Below, piece by piece: positions 25,702 through 35,700 of a stretch of 64,000 bases of DNA. Made by a program: the position numbers and the translations under genes. The first letter of the stretch is position 1. Every line of letters begins with the position of its first letter. Source of the stretch: Phaeodactylibacter luteus (lineage in GTDB: Bacteria; Bacteroidota; Bacteroidia; Chitinophagales; Saprospiraceae); contig NZ_VOOR01000004.1 of the NCBI RefSeq assembly GCF_007993045.1, positions 62,001 to 126,000 of the forward strand. Reading direction: 5' to 3'. The notes beneath the pieces were generated by a model. It was not told the DNA's origin and did not search any database. It saw nothing but the letters and a program-made list of their open reading frames with translations.

Positions 25702-28700
25702 TTACAACATAATATCCCGGTCCTTCTCCAGCTGCTCCAAATAAGCCGCCCGCAGTTGTTCCAGGTAGGCCTCCACATCCTCCGGCTTGCGCAGGTAAGG
25801 CTGTGGGAAGCGTACCTTGATGTGGGCTGCCCGAATGAACTTCCTCGGCGGCTGTACCGGGCGGGTGGCGCTTGGCGCAGCTTCCCCTGTTTTAGCAGCA
25901 GCAGTTTGCGGGTTCGCCTGTGGTTCAGGTGCCGGAGCAGACATCTGATACAACCGGGAAAGGCATTGCGCATACTGATGTTCTTCAAACTGCCGCACGA
26001 AATCCCGCAGGTTGGCGATGTGTGTGCTGCGGTCAATCTCCCCCATAGCCAGGTCAAAGGGGCGCAACAGTTCCGACTGCTGACTTTCCGAAAGGCTTTC
26101 AAAATGATCGACCTGACAGAGCTTTTCGCGGAGTTCCTGAATGACGGCCCGGGCTTTGTTCTTTTCGGCTTCGAGGGTATCCCGCAGCAGGCGCTTGCAT
26201 GTATCCAGTTGCTCCTTGGCCAGTTGCATTTTTTGCCCGGCGTAGGGTCGGCTTTCCCCGGCTACCATTCTTAGGGCCTGCAGTTCCTCCTGATCGATGT
26301 ACTGATTGTTGGCCTGCCCTCTTTCCAGAAAAAGGGTGATGTCATCGAGTATCTTGCGCTGCTGCCCGGCCATAAAAGACTTGATGGGGTCCAGCGTGTC
26401 TTCCTTAAAGTCTATCAGCTCGTCCTCAATTGCCTCAACCTGGTCAAAATACTTATTGTAGTTGGTCGCCGCCAGCTGATCGAGCTGCCTGGCATAAGGC
26501 TGCAGTACCTGTAAAAAAGGGTAGCGGTCCTGCTCCCGCAGCAGCTGCGTCAGCGCCGTGGCTTCCTGCCGCAGCCGCTTTTGAAAAGCCAGCGCAGCAT
26601 CTTTGGGGTCGTTCCCTTCATTGGGCTCATTGAAAAGCTCCCGGTGCAGGTCTTTCAGGGCTTTAAGGCTGCGGGCATCCACTTCCGGCAATGGCTCGAT
26701 GATGGTCTGTGGGCGCAGGCGGATGTTGGTCATATTCTGGAAAGCTGTTTGCTGATCCAGCAATTCACCATTCTCTTTCAGTTCCAGCTTATTGCGAACC
26801 ATCAGGCGGGCGGTCAGGCAAAGGGTGCCCATTTCCGGCCAGCCGTAGGGCGCTTTGCTGAATTTGTCGAGCAGGGCAGAGATGGTAAGCCGCTCTCCCT
26901 GCCGGTTGCTTAACAAGGTGTGATCCAGCAGCTCCCGTTCCGCCTCGCTCAGGCTTTCATCGGTATGCCGGAAGAGGTCATCCGCCTGACTTTGCAGAAT
27001 ATTTTTTAGATCCTGTTCCGTGTAGCCCTGCTTCAGCATGCGCAGGTTCGGAAAAGCGTAGCTGATGAGTTCCTGTAAACCTTCCGTCACCCGGTTGCGG
27101 GCATTGGAAGATGGCGGGGCAGGCAATTCCTCCCCGTTGAGGATTAGTGTAGCCTTGCCCAGCATCCGTTCTGCGCGGGCGATCAGGCTTTTATACAGCT
27201 GATCATTGCTGGCTTTCTTGCGCTGCAAAATCTGATGGACTTCCTCTTTGAGCTGATTGGAGGTATTCTGACGGAAGTACTTGTCGACCTGTTTGTACAT
27301 ACGGATGTCTTTCAACAGGCGGTCGTCGGCCGGCAGTAAGGCCAGCAGTTCCCGGGTCGCCATAGTATGGGACTTCAGAATGGCGGGTGCCCCAAAGTGT
27401 TCGTGCTGCGGGCTGATGATATTCAGGCTGAGTTCTGCATCGCGACCAATCAGGGTGCCATCGAGCTTACGGGCAAACGAGTAATCCTGCTGATTGTCCT
27501 GATAGCGGATTTTGGTATCCCGGAACACATCTTTGTAGAGCACCTGTGCCAGCATTTCGTTGACTTCGGTAGTATCAATGGGCGTATGCTTGATCTCGTT
27601 TTCTATATCCTTCTCAATATTGGTCAGGTACTCATATTCCTCTCCGTTGCGCTGTATGTACGTTTCGTATTCCAGCCGGTTGAGGGCTTCCTGTACGCGC
27701 TTTTCGTGCTGATGCAGGTCGACCTGAAAATCCTCGATAAGCAGGATGGCAATATGCTTAAGCGTTGGTCGGAAACTCTTGACGAACTTGACCAGGAACA
27801 GCGCTTTGAGCACCCGCACCTGAAAAGGGTCCTCCACCAGGTTCTTTTCCGCTTTTTGCACGGCCGATTGTATTTCGCCAAGCAGGGAGCCCTGAATGCC
27901 ATCGTACATACGGTCGAAACTGGCAATTTGAGGCACCGGCATGCCATTGGCAATCATACTTTTGACCACATCCTGGAAAACGCCCAGCATGGAGCGCTCC
28001 CCTACCGACTGATGCTTCCCCTGAAAGGCATTCTGTACGGAAAGCCCTCTTATGCACTCCTGAAACAGGGAGAACTGATAAGGCAGGAAGGGGTAGGTGC
28101 GCAGAAAATGGGTATCACTTTCGTAGCCACGGTAGGCCGTTCCGCCTTCGCTAAAGTGGAAGAGTGTTTTGAAATTGTTCTGTTCGGCCTCGTATACCGG
28201 CTGCAGCCGGCTTAGCCCTTCCTCGTTTTTATCAAGGAGGCGGCGCTGAATGACCTCGTCCACATTCCCGCTCGTCAGGTTGACCCGGCAAGCGAAGCGA
28301 GCCTGAATTTTGGAGAAGTCATTGCTTTGCTGATCAGAAACCGCGCCTACCACGGCATCAATATCCTCCTGGGAAGTTACGAATATCCAGGCCTGCCCCT
28401 TGCAATGGGTGGCTAATGACTCGGCAATGGTCTGCAGGTTGGTCATCAGCTTGGTATTGTCGGCGATGTACTGCCCCACCTCGTCCACAAAAAAGTTCAG
28501 GCGAAAGCCAGGCTCCTGCTGATCGATGTAGTCTTTGACCATCATAGCAAAGGACTCAATGGAGACCTTGTAATCGTCCCGGTAGCGGTCGATGTAGCGG
28601 GCGGCTTCCTCTTTTGCGATACCTTTCACTTTTGCCAGCGCCTGGGCGAACTCGTCACCGGCCATTTTCAGGCGGTTGCGCCTTTGCTCCCAGCTTCTTC

Positions 28701-29262
28701 CTTTGCGGTCCGCACTTTGGAAAGCCGCTTTAAAGCCCTCGTAAAGCCCCTCGCTGTCGAGGTCGCGCTCCAGCTCCGCCACATAACCCAGCTTCGGGTA
28801 ATAGCCCTGCATTTCATTGAAGACCTTCACGAATACCGACAGGACGGCATCCTCCTGGTCCTTGCTGATGATGTCGGCTTTCTGGTCGATGTTAAACAGG
28901 ATACTTTTGGAAGGGATGCCCGCCGCTCGCTGCAGTTCGGCTTTCAATAGGGCGTCATCCACTTTTTCGCAAAGCAAATCTGCTGCCTGATGCCCGTCGA
29001 GGGTACGGTTTTCCAGCAGCAGGGAGAGCATCTTAAGCAGGTGAGACTTACCGGAACCAAAGAAACCGCTAATCCATACGCCATTGATACCCGCGTAGTC
29101 ATTGTAGTAGTCAATGAAGTTTTGCGTCAGCTTTTTACGGACTTCATCCGTGAAGACGTATTCCCGGACTTCCCGGAGCAAGTGCTCGTCGTCGTCGGCT
29201 TTGATGACCCCCTCAATGGGGCGGGTAATGTCCTGCTTGAAAATGTCTTTTAAATGAGTCAT
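25702..29262 (-). CDS. brxC: BREX P-loop ATPase BrxC
   Basis: An 1186-residue BrxC (DUF6079-type in other BREX types, here the type 1 form), a large P-loop ATPase required for BREX. The Walker A motif is GVWISGFFGSGKSHLLKML (61-79); a Walker B-like LNFFVDEVGQYIAD lies near residue 255. The C-terminal half is rich in coiled-coil-type heptads (QYIDQEELQALRMVAGE ... EAEKNKARAVIQELREK) and ends in a proline/alanine linker (APAPEPQANPQTAAA) before a short conserved tail. It sits in standard order between brxB (26 bp) and pglX. Confidence 0.94.
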   Translation of the reverse strand: MTHLKDIFKQDITRPIEGVIKADDDEHLLREVREYVFTDEVRKKLTQNFIDYYNDYAGINGVWISGFFGSGKSHLLKMLSLLLENRTLDGHQAADLLCEKVDDALLKAELQRAAGIPSKSILFNIDQKADIISKDQEDAVLSVFVKVFNEMQGYYPKLGYVAELERDLDSEGLYEGFKAAFQSADRKGRSWEQRRNRLKMAGDEFAQALAKVKGIAKEEAARYIDRYRDDYKVSIESFAMMVKDYIDQQEPGFRLNFFVDEVGQYIADNTKLMTNLQTIAESLATHCKGQAWIFVTSQEDIDAVVGAVSDQQSNDFSKIQARFACRVNLTSGNVDEVIQRRLLDKNEEGLSRLQPVYEAEQNNFKTLFHFSEGGTAYRGYESDTHFLRTYPFLPYQFSLFQECIRGLSVQNAFQGKHQSVGERSMLGVFQDVVKSMIANGMPVPQIASFDRMYDGIQGSLLGEIQSAVQKAEKNLVEDPFQVRVLKALFLVKFVKSFRPTLKHIAILLIEDFQVDLHQHEKRVQEALNRLEYETYIQRNGEEYEYLTNIEKDIENEIKHTPIDTTEVNEMLAQVLYKDVFRDTKIRYQDNQQDYSFARKLDGTLIGRDAELSLNIISPQHEHFGAPAILKSHTMATRELLALLPADDRLLKDIRMYKQVDKYFRQNTSNQLKEEVHQILQRKKASNDQLYKSLIARAERMLGKATLILNGEELPAPPSSNARNRVTEGLQELISYAFPNLRMLKQGYTEQDLKNILQSQADDLFRHTDESLSEAERELLDHTLLSNRQGERLTISALLDKFSKAPYGWPEMGTLCLTARLMVRNKLELKENGELLDQQTAFQNMTNIRLRPQTIIEPLPEVDARSLKALKDLHRELFNEPNEGNDPKDAALAFQKRLRQEATALTQLLREQDRYPFLQVLQPYARQLDQLAATNYNKYFDQVEAIEDELIDFKEDTLDPIKSFMAGQQRKILDDITLFLERGQANNQYIDQEELQALRMVAGESRPYAGQKMQLAKEQLDTCKRLLRDTLEAEKNKARAVIQELREKLCQVDHFESLSESQQSELLRPFDLAMGEIDRSTHIANLRDFVRQFEEHQYAQCLSRLYQMSAPAPEPQANPQTAAAKTGEAAPSATRPVQPPRKFIRAAHIKVRFPQPYLRKPEDVEAYLEQLRAAYLEQLEKDRDIML

Positions 29263-29288
29263 ATTTCCTGCTGAGTTGGTTAGAGCGA

Positions 29289-29885
29289 TTACAGATTGAT
29301 ATTATCGAGATTGAACGCCCGGTAGTAGTTATCGTCTTTCAGGGTATCAAACAAACGCAAGTAAGAACCACTTCTGGAAGTGACGTAGGCCCCAGGGAAA
29401 AACATGATAGTGGGGGCTGTTTTCGCTATGCGCTGCAGGTTATTCAGCACATTGTGCGACCGGATGAAAGGAAAAACCTGCCCTACTCCGGTGATAAAAA
29501 GCACCTGATGCGCCCTCGCTTTTATCCGCCGGTCTATGGCCGGGATCATCTCCGTTTCCACATCGAGAATGGACTGCATCATTTCGAGAAACTCGGCTTT
29601 CGTGCTTTGTGTTTCCTCCTCAAAAACGTCTTCCAGGTCGTCTTCCTGCTGAATGATTTCTAAAGATAAATCAAATAGATTAATTTCTAATGTATCGATA
29701 CCCAAAGTCTTCAGCCGCTTTTGCAGGGCATCAATGGCTTCGACAACTTCATTTTCCTGCGTAGCCGGATAAGGGGCGATGTAGAAGGGGATTTCATTGC
29801 CAATCGCCTCCATCTTCAGGAAGGCATCCTGCTGGATTTGCCGGGAGTAGTGTTCAAATTTTTCCGAAATATTTTCCTTTTGCAT
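29289..29885 (-). CDS. brxB: BREX protein BrxB (DUF1788)
   Basis: A 198-residue BrxB. The family-typical core is HQVLFITGVGQVFPFIRSHNVLNNLQ (about 131-156), followed by TIMFFPGAYVTSRSGSYLRLFDTL. Its precise role in BREX is unsettled. The start codon shares one base with the stop of brxA, so the two are translated together. Confidence 0.92.
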   Translation of the reverse strand: MQKENISEKFEHYSRQIQQDAFLKMEAIGNEIPFYIAPYPATQENEVVEAIDALQKRLKTLGIDTLEINLFDLSLEIIQQEDDLEDVFEEETQSTKAEFLEMMQSILDVETEMIPAIDRRIKARAHQVLFITGVGQVFPFIRSHNVLNNLQRIAKTAPTIMFFPGAYVTSRSGSYLRLFDTLKDDNYYRAFNLDNINL

Positions 29886-30517
29886 TACTTTATTCGGTTG
29901 ATCAATTGCCTGATATCCCGGTCGGAGACCAGCAAATAACGCAACAATTTAGGGTCTTCGTCAATCAGCGCCTCGGCAACGTAGGTGGTCACTACCGGTG
30001 GTGTAATGACCCGCTCCTCCCGGTTGTTAACGATGCCGGCTTCTTCCATCATGCGGTAAAGCCGGGAGCGCAGTTTCTGGTAGGTCGAATCACTGACCTG
30101 TTGCAGCTTGGGCTCTTTGAGCGTCTGCGCTTCCAGGAACTCCGTATAGTCCGACTCGTGCACGATATACTCGAAGGCCTGAATTTTATTGAGCAGGACC
30201 TCGAGTGCAAATGCCCCGATAAATGGGTAGACCTTACAAGCCGCCACCCATAACAGCTGCTGTTGCTCAGTGAAGGTGCCTTCAGCAAGCCGTTCCATTT
30301 GCAGGGGCGTCATCTCTTTCAACCGGGTGCGCACCTCATAGAAAGACCGCACCGTCGTTTTCAGCTGATTCTTTTGCAGGGCATTTTCTCCAACCACCTC
30401 TGCCTGTACAGCCTCCCAATCCTTTAGATCAGCGTACAACTGTGCGATTTTGATGCTTTCCTCCACCTGCAGGGCAGCACCGGAAAAGGACAGTCTGTAC
30501 GGACGGGACGCAGCCAT
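29885..30517 (-). CDS. brxA: BREX protein BrxA (DUF1819)
   Basis: A 210-residue BrxA, a small helical DNA-binding protein in studied systems. The family features are YRLSFSGAALQVEESIKIA at the N-terminus, WVAACKVYPFIGAFALEVL in the middle and KLLRYLLVSDRDIRQLI at the end. It usually opens type 1 BREX operons; here it follows the ddmE-like gene by only 40 bp in the same direction, with no terminator seen between them. Confidence 0.92.
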   Translation of the reverse strand: MAASRPYRLSFSGAALQVEESIKIAQLYADLKDWEAVQAEVVGENALQKNQLKTTVRSFYEVRTRLKEMTPLQMERLAEGTFTEQQQLLWVAACKVYPFIGAFALEVLLNKIQAFEYIVHESDYTEFLEAQTLKEPKLQQVSDSTYQKLRSRLYRMMEEAGIVNNREERVITPPVVTTYVAEALIDEDPKLLRYLLVSDRDIRQLINRIK

Positions 30518-30557
30518 TTGCTTCTGTTTTTGTGCCGCCCAATATAGTCAATTGCCA

Positions 30558-32717
30558 CTAATCAAAAGAGATTTGGCTCAAATCAGGGAGGGTACTGCTG
30601 TCTGGTTTTTCAGCCATCTTCGCGTATTCCCGAAGCAATTTAAACGGAAAGGGCAAAACCGTGGGAGCGTTGATGCGGACGAAGTTCACAGCCAGGGTTT
30701 CCAGCAGGAAGTCACTGAGCAAACGGCTATTGTTCACCGGCTTTAGCTTACGCACCACATTCCCGTTTGGAAACTGCCCCTTCGTCTCCTTCATCTGGGT
30801 ATTAGCCCAGTAATACAGTGCCCCGCCTTCTTCGTAAGTATGCAAATCGACCAGTGCTTTTGAATAGCGGTCTGTCGCTTCTTTGCTTTTGAAAGGGTGC
30901 TTCAGCCAGTAGCCAAACGCCCGATGGAAAGCTTTGGCGTAGTCACTTTTTACCGGCGATTTACCGCGAATGCAACGCTTCAAATCCGTCAGTGCAACGG
31001 TTTGACCTGTTTGAACACCGGCAAGGTATTGCTGCAAGTCCGGCAGAGCGCTTTCACTTCCGTTATTGTTCAGGTACTGCGCAGTAAACGATTTCACGTC
31101 ATCTGTCGGCACCTCAACGCCTTCGATCCCGATGCCGGCCATTATCTCTTTGTGGATGCCCTCCAGGTTGGGAAATGCCCGCCGGCCCGTTTGCTGAATG
31201 ACATTGAGGTTGCCCCCATCATCAAGAATGACGCCTTCTATAGGCTGCCCTCCTCTGGGGTGCTTGTCAAAAATGGCGGTCAGCTTGGAATGAAAACCTT
31301 CCGTAAACAGGTCTCTGGTCAGGCTGCTGAATTTCATCTGCCCATCCGGATGGATGGATAGAAAGTGGAAAACAGGTTCCTGCTGATCTTCTTCTTCCTT
31401 CAGCACAAAGCTCCAGGTACCTGAGGCCTGAAGCCTTCCCCAGTCGAACACGGTCATTTGGCTTCGGGCAATATCGTATTTCAAGTGCAGCTCTGTGACG
31501 AGCTTGGCGATGAATGCTTTGCTATTTCCCGCTCCTTTAAACTCCTGCCGGGTAAATTGCTGGGTGGCACATTCCGGCGTGGCTTTAAATTGTTCATAGC
31601 GATCTTTATCTTCTTTATGCCGTTGGTAGTGCTCTATGTCGTTGTTCATGACAAAGTTGATTGCCCCGGGATCAGCATGCCGGGTCGACCGGGCAGACAG
31701 CCCGAAGTGTTCCCGCAAAGCAGCTTTGAACTGTTGCTCCGCTTTTGTATCAATGGTGTTATTGATCAACCTTACAGGCACATTCCGGAGCACATCGGTA
31801 CGGTCGGCAGCCGATTTTTCAAAATGTACCGACTCCACAGCGGTTTCAGGCCTGCATACCTGCTGCACGTCAAAGTAGTCGCGAAATTTAGGGAGAAAAG
31901 CCTCAAAGTAGAGTTCGTTGAAAAGGGCGATTTTGGTGGTGCCGTACTTCTTTGGGTTGAGGGAAAAGAAATCGATCCGGTTCTTTTTCTTTTTGCCCTT
32001 TATCAGCCTTGCGCATTTCGGGCGGCGATTCACATAGCGGTCTTTTAGCGGGATGTCCCCATCGAGTACTTTGTTGTAGCGTTTGAACCGGTCGGTGGCG
32101 GGGTCAAACAGAAACTGTTCCTTGCTCCATAGTTTTTTCCGCTCTTTTTCACTGGGCCTGCAATATTTGTCCCGAGAGAGGTCCTCATGCCGGCTGAGGG
32201 AAGTGAATGTCCGGGTATGCAACTGTATGGTAAAGTCTGGTTTAACCTCAACTTCCATTGCGATCCTGCTTTGATCAGCCTTGTTGACAAAGTCACGGTC
32301 TGCAGAAGTGATGAACAGCTGCCCGGTGACGTTGTGGTAGCGGTATCGGTGGCGGTCGGAGTTGGGGGCTGCATTGAGGAAAAGCTGAAACAGCTTGTGT
32401 TTTCGTTTGATATTTTGAGGCTGTACAGGGTCTATCAGGCAATCAATGGTTTGTCCTGCTTCATTCAACCGGCCTAAATAGCCGCTCTTCGGCAGGTCAT
32501 TTGTGCGGAAAAGCAGGAATGCTTCATTCTCCCACATAAAGCAAGCGGACTGCAGGACTCCTTGAAATGGATCTGGCAGAGCGTCCAGAAAATCTCCTAT
32601 GACCCTGTAGGAGAGTCTGTGCTCCCCTCTGCGCCGCATGCGAAGAATGGTGAAATTCTTCATGATTTCCCGATAGTTGGGCGTGACGTTGAATGCATTG
32701 AAATACAAGTGGTTCAT
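30558..32717 (-). CDS. ddmE: DdmE-like prokaryotic Argonaute protein
   Basis: A 719-residue protein proposed to be DdmE-like on three grounds. First, it overlaps by 4 bp (ATGA) the end of a helicase-nuclease gene of DdmD architecture. Second, its length is near that of DdmE. Third, the middle and end look like Argonaute MID-PIWI regions: DPGAINFVMNNDIEHYQRH, then DRYEQFKATPECATQQFTRQ (the K/TQ block of MID), AFIAKLVTELHLKYDI, and a C-terminal VNFVRINAPTVLPFPFKLL. The catalytic DEDX tetrad of active Argonautes is not obvious, in line with DdmE being inactive as a nuclease. Known DdmE uses DNA guides to find plasmid DNA and recruits DdmD. The assignment is by pattern, not by search; a wholly new helicase partner is the alternative. 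Confidence 0.62.
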   Translation of the reverse strand: MNHLYFNAFNVTPNYREIMKNFTILRMRRRGEHRLSYRVIGDFLDALPDPFQGVLQSACFMWENEAFLLFRTNDLPKSGYLGRLNEAGQTIDCLIDPVQPQNIKRKHKLFQLFLNAAPNSDRHRYRYHNVTGQLFITSADRDFVNKADQSRIAMEVEVKPDFTIQLHTRTFTSLSRHEDLSRDKYCRPSEKERKKLWSKEQFLFDPATDRFKRYNKVLDGDIPLKDRYVNRRPKCARLIKGKKKKNRIDFFSLNPKKYGTTKIALFNELYFEAFLPKFRDYFDVQQVCRPETAVESVHFEKSAADRTDVLRNVPVRLINNTIDTKAEQQFKAALREHFGLSARSTRHADPGAINFVMNNDIEHYQRHKEDKDRYEQFKATPECATQQFTRQEFKGAGNSKAFIAKLVTELHLKYDIARSQMTVFDWGRLQASGTWSFVLKEEEDQQEPVFHFLSIHPDGQMKFSSLTRDLFTEGFHSKLTAIFDKHPRGGQPIEGVILDDGGNLNVIQQTGRRAFPNLEGIHKEIMAGIGIEGVEVPTDDVKSFTAQYLNNNGSESALPDLQQYLAGVQTGQTVALTDLKRCIRGKSPVKSDYAKAFHRAFGYWLKHPFKSKEATDRYSKALVDLHTYEEGGALYYWANTQMKETKGQFPNGNVVRKLKPVNNSRLLSDFLLETLAVNFVRINAPTVLPFPFKLLREYAKMAEKPDSSTLPDLSQISFD

Positions 32718-35700
32718 AGCTTCATAATTTTATCGTGGATAAATTGCAGGTGTTCTTCCAGCACAACTCCCCGGCTCAGGTCTAACAATCCCGGGACTTC
32801 AATGATGCCATCCTCTCCGGTTACCGGCTGATAATCCGGAGCGGGCGAGACGATATTGACAATGATTGCTGCTTTGCCACCAACCTCTTCCAGCTTTTTC
32901 CTTATTTTCTCTTTCTGTACCCGGGCATCCACCCGTGTGCCTGCACCCCAGTATTTAAAGTCCAGGTATATTCCATTATCTGTGACCGCATCGAAGCGCT
33001 CATAGTGCTCCGGAGGGAGCGGGCGGCAGGAGATGCCGTGTTTTTCCAACAGGTGCGCCCCAATCACTTCTCCCAATGCGCCCAGATAAATATTTTGGAA
33101 GGTAGGTGGGGACACCATGCGCTCATTGGGTTGGAACTCCATCGCGTATCCTTTCTGCTCGAATAGCATTTGGATCGTCCTGATCTTCATGAGCTCCGGA
33201 AGGCGGGCAGCATCTTCAGAGGCAGATTTTCCGGATTCCTGATTAAAGGAAATGGAAAGGTCGTTTTTGAAATCGCTGCGGGTCTGATAGTTGTACATCC
33301 TGAGCCGTTCACCCCCGGGATGAGCGATGTAGAACCGTATCAAACCATTCCCCGTGATCCGTTCTTTTGAAGCGGTGGGGTTTTTCAGTACGTATGTCCT
33401 CAAACCTTCCCAAAAAGCGATCTCGCTTTCTTGCCAGATACGCCTCCTAGCCAGCTTTCTTAGCAAAGTCGCTGTCTGAATAGAGGTGCTGACATTCTGA
33501 TTGCGGATCTTCTCAGCCGGGTCAGCCGGATGGCCCTGTTGGTGCACCTGCGCGTGTTTTTGCAGTGCTTCAAACTCCCGTACCAGCAAATGCCCCTCCG
33601 CGCTGAATTGGTTGAGGTACCGTGCGAGATTCTGATCGTAAAGCAAATGCGTAACCGGTGGCTTTAGCCGGGTACGGGACAAGCGCCCTACCGCCTGAAT
33701 GATCACCCGGCAATAATGAGCAACGACCGATTCGCTTTCCCGGACGGACCCGCTGTTGAGTACCGCATACTTATTCAGCTTACGCCCGAAGATATAGCGA
33801 ACCCTTGCGCTTTTCTGTTCCTGGCTTATGGCACCCCCGGCCTCCAGATAAGCGACTTCAAAAAGGTAATGAATCAGGTCGGTATCACTGATGGCCTCCC
33901 CGCTTCTGAAATAGGATAAAAGGTGGGTAGGTTGTTCCAGGTAGATACCATCGTAGTCTTTTTTCCCATCTCCGTACTCCAAATCGTTGACGGCTACGAC
34001 TTTCTGCCCGGGATGCGGCTCGTACTGAATATTTTGCCCCGCCCCCATAGTTTGATAGGTGGATACGACAAAAGCGTCATGCCCCTTTTTCAAGTGCTCG
34101 CAAATGCGCTCAAAGTTATGCTCAAACCCACTGCTGTCGACAATATAAAGTGTTGAGGACACTTCCTGCTTTGCCTCTTCCTCCGTCTCCTTCAGGTAGC
34201 ATATCCGAATCTCTGTCAGTACACTTATGAGCACTTCTTCAGTGAAGTCATCGTTTTGCCCTTTACGGGGCAGCTTGTTGAGCAGGCAAAGAAAAGAATG
34301 ACAATCCTCTTCCTGAATAAACCGGGCATAAGCCATCCCCAGCTTGATATAGCGGCTTGTAGCGTAGGCTTCCTCATCACCCGGCAGTTGATGGGCAAGT
34401 GTTTTATAAACCTCTTTACCTGCTCCGGGCAATAGCGCCTTAAGCGCAAGCGCCCGGTCCACAGGACAGCTTACCGCCTCTACGCTGATCTTATGGCGGC
34501 CGGCTTGAGCATAACGCTCCCGAAATGCCGATTCCAATGCAGTGACTTCATCAGGCCGCAGCGCATAGAAACGGTTTTGGAGGTGAGCACGCAGAAACGC
34601 CAGCGAATAGTTGGACAGAGGGGCATCGAATCCCGCCGTAGCTGAAATGCCGATCACTAAAGCCCGCTGACAAAGCCCCAGCATCCAGCGCTCAGGTGTA
34701 GTTAGGGTATCCGCAAAACGGAGCTTGGTGTTGGCATCATGCGCCTGACTGTTGAGCAGATCGAAGTAGCGAAAGCCTTGCCCCAAGGGCGATTCATCCA
34801 TTAAATCTCCCCGGCTCAGCCCTGCGGAAAAAGTCCTCTGCGTAATGAAATCCTCAAAAAAACGGTGGGTGGGCACGTCGTTAATATCAAAAACCTCCAG
34901 GCAGGTACGGATGGCGTTACCAGACGACATGCGCTCCTCGGTTTCGGGCCGCTTACTATGAACGCTTTGGTATACCCTAGACAAATCCCCTATGAAATAG
35001 GCAAACATCCAAATGAAGCCTTTAAGCTTGTTGAGCAAAAACAAGAGATTCTCCTGCTCGGTCTCCGGAGGCTCCGGCTGCGTATGAATATAATTGGTGG
35101 CATCTGCCTGGTTGGGTTCGACTTTCAGGTAAGCCCGGTTGTCCCCCACAAAAGTATGATAACGATAGTCGTGGAACAGGAAGGCACGGTCCTGCGCTGT
35201 TGCCGACCGGAGCAGAAAATGATAATCAAAATGGAATCCGGAACGGATAGCCTCCGCTTCTGCCCTTAAGCGCTCAAACCTGTCCTGTAAATAATTCAAT
35301 TCCTGTTCCGTAATCATCGGCCGTAAGCGGGATGTTGGCAAACTACGGGCATCCACCCCTCTGGCGATCCTGACGAACAGCCCCAAAATATCCTGAGTGT
35401 ACCGTTCTGTGTGTTCTACGATCGCGTCCTGAATATGCTGTTTGCTGGCATCAAACTCATCGATAAAAACGACGCTGTTCTCTACAATCCCGGATGTCGC
35501 GATCTGTACGGCTGGCCCGATAATGGTATCCAACTGTGTATAGAACTTCCGGACTGTAGAAAAGAATACGCGCTTTTCGAAAACGGCAACAATCGGATAG
35601 AGCTCTTCCACCCACCTTAGATTCTTGTCCGAACGAAGTTCATTCAGGCGGCCCTTTGCCTCAGATTGTCCCTTGAGCTTAGGCTTCAGATAAGCCTTCA

